A DNA stretch of 44,230 nucleotides. It comes from Neoroseomonas soli. GTDB lineage: Bacteria > Pseudomonadota > Alphaproteobacteria > Acetobacterales > Acetobacteraceae. A program made the translations under genes and the position numbers. Under the pieces are notes generated by a model that did no database searches, was not told the DNA's origin, and was given only the letters and a program-made list of their open reading frames with translations. Location of the stretch: contig NZ_JAAEDM010000038.1 in assembly GCF_018129065.1 (NCBI RefSeq), forward strand, positions 1-44,230. The letters run 5' to 3'. Positions 39,281 to 44,230 of this stretch are shown in pieces; the stretch's first letter is position 1; each line of letters opens with the position of its first letter.

Positions 39281-40684
39281 TCAGACCGCCGCGATGCTCT
39301 CGCGGCGCAGGTCCACGGCCAGCGCGTCGAGCGACTTGCCGACGCGGTCCAGCATCTCGTTCACCTCGTCCTTGGTGATGATGAGCGGCGGGGAGAAGCC
39401 CATGCTGTCGTTCATCATGGCGCGCAGGATCACGCCGTTCTCCTCGCCCAGCTTGCACAGCCGCGCGCCGGCCTTCTTCGCTGGGTCGATGGGCTTCCTG
39501 GCGGCCTTGTCGGAGGTCAGCTCGATCCCCGCGATCAGGCCCACGCCGCGCACCTCGCCCACCAGCGGATGATCGGCGAAGCGGCGGCGCATCTCCGCCT
39601 GCATATGCGCGCCGACCTCCGCCGCATGCGCGACGATGTTGGTCTCGTCGTAGATCCTCAGCGTCTCGATCGCGACGGCGGCGGCAACCGGATGGCCCGA
39701 ATAGGTGAAGCCATGGCCCCAGGTGCCGACGGCGGACGAGCCCTCGGCGATGCCCTGGAACACCGTCTCGTTCACCATCACCGCCGAGATCGGCAGGTAG
39801 GAGGACGACAGCGCCTTGGCGCAGACCAGGATGTCCGGCTGGATGTTGAAGGTCTGCGCGCCCCAGTAGTTGCCGGTGCGCCCGAAGCCGCAGATCACCT
39901 CGTCCACCACGAAGAGCATGTCGTACTTCTTCAGCACGGCCTGGATCTTCTCGAAGTAGGTCTTCGGCGGGACGATCACGCCACCGGCGCCCATCACCGG
40001 CTCGGCCCAGAAGGCCGCGCATTCCTCGGCGCCACCTTCCTCGATGATGCGGGCTTCCAGTTCTTCCGCGAGGCGCGTCGCGAAGGCTTCCTCGGTCTCT
40101 CCCGGCTTGGCCTCGTGGTAGTGGTGCGGCGTGCCGACATGGCAGAAGCGGCCGCCCGCGATCGGCGCGTCGAACAGCTTGTGGTTGGCGGGCAGGCCGG
40201 TCAGCGAGGCAGCGGCGAGCGTGATGCCGTGATACGCCTTCAGCCGCGCGAAGACCTTCTTCTTCTTCGGCCGGCCGAGCGCATTGTTCATGTACCAGAC
40301 CATCTTGAGGGCCGAATCATTGGCCTCGGATCCGGAATTGCCGAAGAACACCTTGCTCATCGGCGCGGGGGCGCGCTCGATCAGCATCTCGGCCAGGTCG
40401 ATCATCGGCTCGTGCGACTTGGCCGTGAACGAATGGTAGAAGGGCAGCTTCCGCATCTGGTTGGTCGCGGCCTGCACCAGGCGCTCGTTGTCGAAGCCGA
40501 GCGAGGCGCACCACAGCCCGGCCAGCGCCTCGATGTATTCCTTGCCCTGCTCGTCGTAGATGCGCACGCCCTTGCCGCGGGTGATGACCAGCGGGCCGTT
40601 CTGCAGGTGCGCCTTGGCGTCGGTGTAGGGGTGCAGCACGTTCGCGATGTCGCGAGCGGCGTTGGAATTGCGCGGCGGTGTCAT
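39281..40684 (-). CDS. Class III (omega-amino acid) aminotransferase
   Basis: 467 aa PLP enzyme of fold type I. FFGNSGSEANDSALKMVWY binds the cofactor phosphate, Asp261 is in FVVDEVICGFGRTG, and the Schiff-base Lys290 is in ILVCAKALSSSYLPIS. GTWGHGFTYSGHPVAAAVAI follows. The sequence type is that of beta-alanine/putrescine/aromatic-amine:pyruvate transaminases. The exact amino donor cannot be told. Start ATG at 40684. It diverges from the molybdoenzyme gene across 123 bp. Confidence 0.9.
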   Translation of the reverse strand: MTPPRNSNAARDIANVLHPYTDAKAHLQNGPLVITRGKGVRIYDEQGKEYIEALAGLWCASLGFDNERLVQAATNQMRKLPFYHSFTAKSHEPMIDLAEMLIERAPAPMSKVFFGNSGSEANDSALKMVWYMNNALGRPKKKKVFARLKAYHGITLAAASLTGLPANHKLFDAPIAGGRFCHVGTPHHYHEAKPGETEEAFATRLAEELEARIIEEGGAEECAAFWAEPVMGAGGVIVPPKTYFEKIQAVLKKYDMLFVVDEVICGFGRTGNYWGAQTFNIQPDILVCAKALSSSYLPISAVMVNETVFQGIAEGSSAVGTWGHGFTYSGHPVAAAVAIETLRIYDETNIVAHAAEVGAHMQAEMRRRFADHPLVGEVRGVGLIAGIELTSDKAARKPIDPAKKAGARLCKLGEENGVILRAMMNDSMGFSPPLIITKDEVNEMLDRVGKSLDALAVDLRRESIAAV

Positions 40685-40807
40685 GCGTCTGGACCTTCCT
40701 CGGCGGGCGGAAGCGACACTCTAGGCCCGGAAGTCCTGCCGCCCAAGGGGCCGCGGTTGCCGCGCGGCCCGGCCCGCGCCACCTTTCCGGGCGAAGGAGC
40801 CCGCGCA

Positions 40808-43123
40808 ATGACCGAACTCAAGCCGCATGCTGCCCATTGGGGCAGCTACGACGCCGTGGTGCGGGACGGCCGCGTTGTCGGCGTGCGTCCCTTCGAACGC
40901 GACCCCTTTCCCGGCAGTCTGATCGAGGCCGTGCCGGACATCGTCCACGCCCCCTGCCGGGTAGACCGGCCCTACATCCGCAAGGGCTGGCTGGAAGGCA
41001 AGCGGAAGGGCCATTTCCGTGGCGGCGATCCGTTCGTGCCGGTCTCCTGGGACCGCGCGGCGCGGCTGGTCGCGGAGGAAACGCGCCGCGTCCGCACCGA
41101 GCACGGGCCGACCTCGATCTTCGGCGGCTCCTATGGCTGGTCCTCGGCCGGGCGCTTCCATCACGCGCGTTCGCAGTTGCAGCGCTTCCTCGGCCTCGGA
41201 GGCGGCTACACCGGGCAGGTCAACGCGTATTCCTACGCGGCGGCGCAGGCGCTGCTGCCGCATATCCTCGGCACCAACGAGGTGCTGCTCGGCCGCACCA
41301 CGGACTGGGCGGCGATCATCCGCTATTCGAAGGCGATGCTCTGCCTCGGCGGTTTGCCGCTGCGCAACGGCTTCGTCACCTCGGGCGGCGCCGGGCAGCA
41401 CACCAACGAGATGAACATGCGCGCCGCGGCGGCGGCCGGGCTGCGCTTCATCCAGGTCTCGCCCAACCGCGGCGACGTGCCGGAATGGTGCAACGCCGAA
41501 TGGATCCCGATCCGGCCGGGCACCGACACCGCGCTGCTGCTCGCCATGGCGCACGCGATCGTGACCGCGGGGCGGGAGGACTGCGACTACCTCGCCACCC
41601 GTTGCGTCGGCTGGGACAGGCTGCGCGCCTACGTCATGGGCGAGAGCGACGGCGTCGCGAAGACGCCCGAATGGGCGGAACCCATCACCACCATCCCTGC
41701 CGCGACCATCCGCCGGATCGCGATGGAACTCGCGGACCAGCCGGCGATGCTGACGGCCACCTGGTCGCTGCAGCGCGCCGACTACGGGGAACAGCCCTAT
41801 TGGATGCTCGCGGCGCTCGCTGCGATGCTGGGAAAGATCGGCAAGCCGGGACAGGGCGTGGCCTATGGCTATGGCAGCGTGAACGGCATGGGCCAGCCGC
41901 GCCGCGAGGTTCCGTCCTTCTCCATGCCCGCGACGCGCAACCCGACGGCGCTCTTCATCCCCGTCGCGCGCATCACCGACATGCTCGAGAATCCCGGCGG
42001 CGGCTACGACTTCAACGGGCGGGAACAGCGCTACCCCGACACGCGCATCGTCTGGTGGGCGGGCGGCAACCCGTTCCATCACCACCAGGACCTCAACCGC
42101 ATGATGCGCGCCTGGGCGAATGCCGAGACGGTCATTGTGCAGGAACAGCACTGGACCGCCGCCGCCCGCCATGCCGACATCGTGCTGCCGGCGACCACCA
42201 CGCTCGAACGCAACGACATCGCGAGCAGCGGCCGCGACCGCTTCCTGCGCGCCATGCACAAGGCGATCGAACCGGTGGCGCAGGCGCGCAACGACCACGA
42301 CATGCTCGCCGACATCGCCGAGGAACTCGGCTTCCGCGACCGCTTCACCGACCAGCGCAACGAAGATGCCTGGCTGCGCCACCTGTTCGAGCAGTGGCGC
42401 CAGAACTGCGCGCGCATCGGCGTCGAGACGCCGGACTTCGACAGTTTCTGGGCCAAGGGCTGGTGGGAGGCCGAGGCCCCCGCGCGCGGCGAGGAATACA
42501 CCCAGTTCGCCGAATTCGCCGCCGACCCGGAGGAACACCCGCTCGACACGCCGACCGGCAAAGTGGAACTGTTCAGCGAGACCATCGCCTCCTTCGGCTA
42601 TGACGACGCGCCGGGCCATCCGGTGTGGATCGCGCCGCGCGAATGGCTGGGCGCGGAGGCCGCGAAGCGCTTCCCGCTGCACCTGCTCTCCTACCAGCCG
42701 GCGACGCGGCTGCACGGGCAGCTCGACCCCGGCCGCGTCGCCGCGGCGGACAAGATCGAGGGCCGCGAACCGATCGTGCTGAACCCGGAGGACGCCGCGG
42801 AACGCGGGCTGAAGCCCGGCGACATCGTGCGCGTCTTCAACGACCGCGGTGCCTGCCTCGGTGGGCTGCGCACCGACCCGGGGCTGATGCGCGGCGTCGC
42901 CATGATGGCGACGGGCGCCTGGTTCGATCCCCTGGAACCGGGCGTGCCCGGCAGCATGTGCGTGCACGGCAATCCGAACGTGCTGACGCCGGATATCGGC
43001 ACCTCGCGCCTGGGGCAGGGGCCATCGGCGCAGTCCTGCATGGTGCAGGTGGAAAAGTGGACCCGGGCGCTGCCGCCCGTCCGCGCCCACCTGCCGCCCG
43101 CGATCGAGGAGGCTTCCGAATGA
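40808..43123 (+). CDS. Molybdopterin-dependent oxidoreductase of the DMSO/TMAO/biotin sulfoxide reductase family
   Basis: 771 aa from the ATG at 40808, with GAAGGAGCC before it. Tyr109 and Trp111 in GGSYGWSSAGRFHHA, and Ser142 in NAYSYAAAQALLPHI, correspond to Tyr114, Trp116 and the Mo-ligand Ser147 of Rhodobacter DMSO reductase, with the same spacing of 33. No Tat signal and no N-terminal 4Fe-4S cysteines are present, so it is a single-subunit cytoplasmic enzyme like BisC. It likely reduces a sulfoxide or N-oxide. Its stop overlaps the start of the PhoX-like gene (ATGA), giving strong coupling. Confidence 0.88.
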   Translation: MTELKPHAAHWGSYDAVVRDGRVVGVRPFERDPFPGSLIEAVPDIVHAPCRVDRPYIRKGWLEGKRKGHFRGGDPFVPVSWDRAARLVAEETRRVRTEHGPTSIFGGSYGWSSAGRFHHARSQLQRFLGLGGGYTGQVNAYSYAAAQALLPHILGTNEVLLGRTTDWAAIIRYSKAMLCLGGLPLRNGFVTSGGAGQHTNEMNMRAAAAAGLRFIQVSPNRGDVPEWCNAEWIPIRPGTDTALLLAMAHAIVTAGREDCDYLATRCVGWDRLRAYVMGESDGVAKTPEWAEPITTIPAATIRRIAMELADQPAMLTATWSLQRADYGEQPYWMLAALAAMLGKIGKPGQGVAYGYGSVNGMGQPRREVPSFSMPATRNPTALFIPVARITDMLENPGGGYDFNGREQRYPDTRIVWWAGGNPFHHHQDLNRMMRAWANAETVIVQEQHWTAAARHADIVLPATTTLERNDIASSGRDRFLRAMHKAIEPVAQARNDHDMLADIAEELGFRDRFTDQRNEDAWLRHLFEQWRQNCARIGVETPDFDSFWAKGWWEAEAPARGEEYTQFAEFAADPEEHPLDTPTGKVELFSETIASFGYDDAPGHPVWIAPREWLGAEAAKRFPLHLLSYQPATRLHGQLDPGRVAAADKIEGREPIVLNPEDAAERGLKPGDIVRVFNDRGACLGGLRTDPGLMRGVAMMATGAWFDPLEPGVPGSMCVHGNPNVLTPDIGTSRLGQGPSAQSCMVQVEKWTRALPPVRAHLPPAIEEASE

Positions 43124-44230
43124 TGTCCCGCCGCGCGCTGCTCGCGGCCCCGGCGCTGCTCGCCGCGCCGGCCGTGGCGCAAGCGCAGTCCCTGGCCATC
43201 CGCCAGGACGACCAGGTCGCCGCCGGCTGGACCCGCGGCGTGCTGATCCGCTGGGGCGACCGCGTCACCTTCGACGCCGTCGCCTGGAACCCGGTGCAGC
43301 CAAGCGCCGACCAGGCCGCGGCGCAGTTCGGCTGGGATGCGCGCATGATCGCCGTCGTGCCGACGCCGGGTGCGGCGGACGGCATTCCCCGCGCCCTGCT
43401 GGTGGTCGGCCACCCGACCGTCGAGGCGCGCATGGCCTTCCCCGGCGGGCGCGACAATCCCGGGATCGCCGGTGCCATGCAGGGCGCGAGCCTGCTCAAC
43501 CTCGAGAAGAGCAGTGGCGCCTGGAAGGTCGTCGATGGCGGCTACCAGAACCGGCGGCTGACGGCGACGACACTCTGCCGCCTCGGCGCGGAGGGCGGGC
43601 CGGCGACCGGCATCGTCGGCGTCACTGGCGGCTGCGCCACGCCCTGGGGCAGCGTGCTGCTGGCCGAGGGCGCGGCGGCCCTCTGGCGCGGCCGGCTGCC
43701 GGGGCTCGATGCCGGCACGAGCGGGCTGGTGACGGAGGTCGATCCATCCGACCCCGGATCGGTGCCGGTGAAGCGCGCGGAGCTCGGTCGCTTCGGGGCG
43801 GTGGATGCGGCCGCGGCGCTCGCCGCCGATGGGCGTGCCGTGGTCTGGCTGGTCGATGGGCGGCAGGGTGGCTTCCTCTATCGCTTCGTCTCCGACGGCA
43901 CGGCCGGCGCGACGGCGCTGGATGCCGGGCGCATGACGGCGGCGCGCATCGAGGGCGGATCCCTGCGCTGGCTGCCGCTGGCCGAAGGCGATCCGCTGGC
44001 GGCTGCGCGGTCCGCCGGCGCGACGGGTTTCGACCGCCCGGCTGGCCTCGCCTTCGATGCGGCGCGGAAGCGGCTGTGCCTTGCCGTCAATGGCGGCGCC
44101 GGGCGCGTGCTGGAATTCCGCGCCGCCGCCGGCGACGCCGCCAGCGAGACCGGCGTCGCGGAGGTGCTGCTGCAGGGCCGCGAGGCACCGCCTGCCGAGC
44201 GCGGCGGGCAGGCAAGCGCAGCGCCCGCCT
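43120..44230 (+). CDS. PhoX/DUF839-like protein, Tat-exported (3' partial)
   Basis: The frame is open to the window end (370 codons). The start ATG at 43120 overlaps the molybdoenzyme stop; the next ATG at 43123 is an alternative. Signal peptide MMSRRALLAAPALLAAPAVA has a twin-Arg. PhoX-type landmarks are weak but ordered: GGCATPWGSVLLAEGA where PhoX has a CAGGxTPWGTWLxCEE-like block, ELGRFGAVDAAAAL for the LGRFxHE block, FLYRFVSDG, and FDRPAGLAFDAARKRLCLAV. The Cys is shifted and the second Glu and the His are replaced, so phosphatase activity is doubtful. Confidence 0.68.
   Translation, partial: MMSRRALLAAPALLAAPAVAQAQSLAIRQDDQVAAGWTRGVLIRWGDRVTFDAVAWNPVQPSADQAAAQFGWDARMIAVVPTPGAADGIPRALLVVGHPTVEARMAFPGGRDNPGIAGAMQGASLLNLEKSSGAWKVVDGGYQNRRLTATTLCRLGAEGGPATGIVGVTGGCATPWGSVLLAEGAAALWRGRLPGLDAGTSGLVTEVDPSDPGSVPVKRAELGRFGAVDAAAALAADGRAVVWLVDGRQGGFLYRFVSDGTAGATALDAGRMTAARIEGGSLRWLPLAEGDPLAAARSAGATGFDRPAGLAFDAARKRLCLAVNGGAGRVLEFRAAAGDAASETGVAEVLLQGREAPPAERGGQASAAPA

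Noticed and set aside
37937-43123. A single 1728-codon plus-strand open frame ending in the molybdoenzyme
   Set aside because: Upstream of 40808 it is Ala/Arg/Ser-rich antisense of the ligase and aminotransferase genes. The true start has a ribosome-binding site and matches the family N-terminus.
1-44230. CRISPR array, tRNA/rRNA genes, prophage, insertion sequence or toxin-antitoxin system
   Set aside because: I looked for spaced direct repeats, cloverleaf arms with a T-loop GTTCRANNC, transposase motifs and small paired ORFs and found none that held up.

Overview
The window reads as a chromosomal segment of a high-GC (about 70% by eye) alphaproteobacterium. The best guess is an Acetobacteraceae member of the Roseomonas type. 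The grounds are the gene orders lptD-surA-rsmA and rpsF-rpsR-DUF2232-rplI, the chain dnaB-alr-mlaE-mlaF, and isolated periplasmic Bug/TctC binding proteins with no membrane partners nearby. I saw no tRNA, rRNA, CRISPR array, transposase, integrase or phage gene. It is mostly housekeeping and metabolic genes, not an accessory island.

Layout. 1-4439 (+): lptD (5' end outside the window), surA and rsmA, covering outer-membrane assembly and 16S rRNA dimethylation. 4551-8710 (-): yicC, gmk, an AEC carrier, a PIG-L protein close to GalB, and a protein of the 4,5-dihydroxyphthalate decarboxylase fold. 8741-12420: an SDR on the plus strand facing a tightly overlapped minus operon of dihydroorotase, nitroreductase and an EamA exporter. 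12565-15289: a patatin-like phospholipase, a TauD-type dioxygenase and a GFA-type zinc protein. 15367-16650 (-): ahpC and ahpD, a peroxidase pair that matches the mycobacterial AhpC/AhpD system residue for residue. 16826-25123 (-): rpsF, rpsR, DUF2232, rplI, cfa, dnaB, alr, mlaE, a small ORF and mlaF. 25332-33348 (+): a Bug protein, two methyltransferases, fabD-fabG, a second Bug protein, and an amino-acid-type ABC binding protein translationally coupled to a 3-hydroxyisobutyrate-dehydrogenase-family enzyme. 33480-37813: nrdB, a SCO protein, a small conserved protein, a TrmN6-like methylase with a DUF2007 partner (-), and a long-chain polyprenyl diphosphate synthase. 37969-44230: an O-antigen-ligase-like membrane protein (-), a class III aminotransferase (-), a cytoplasmic DMSO/biotin-sulfoxide-reductase-type molybdoenzyme (+), and a Tat-exported PhoX/DUF839-like protein cut by the window end.

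The most interesting signals lie between genes. (1) A dispersed element of two tandem hairpins occurs three times, at 13534-13625, 37820-37910 and inverted at 37955-38040. Its second stem shows compensatory base changes, and one copy supplies the C-terminus and stop codon of the O-antigen ligase. (2) A second, related terminator-like repeat occurs at 4426-4483 and 21253-21307. (3) A consensus DnaA box lies 39 bp upstream of dnaB. (4) A perfect PhaR-type palindrome covers the start codon of the patatin gene. (5) A 9-bp-period array lies upstream of ahpC. (6) A 44-bp tandem duplication spans the 3' end of cfa and copies its stop codon. No wholly new multi-gene system is evident. The hairpin-element family is the best candidate for something undescribed.
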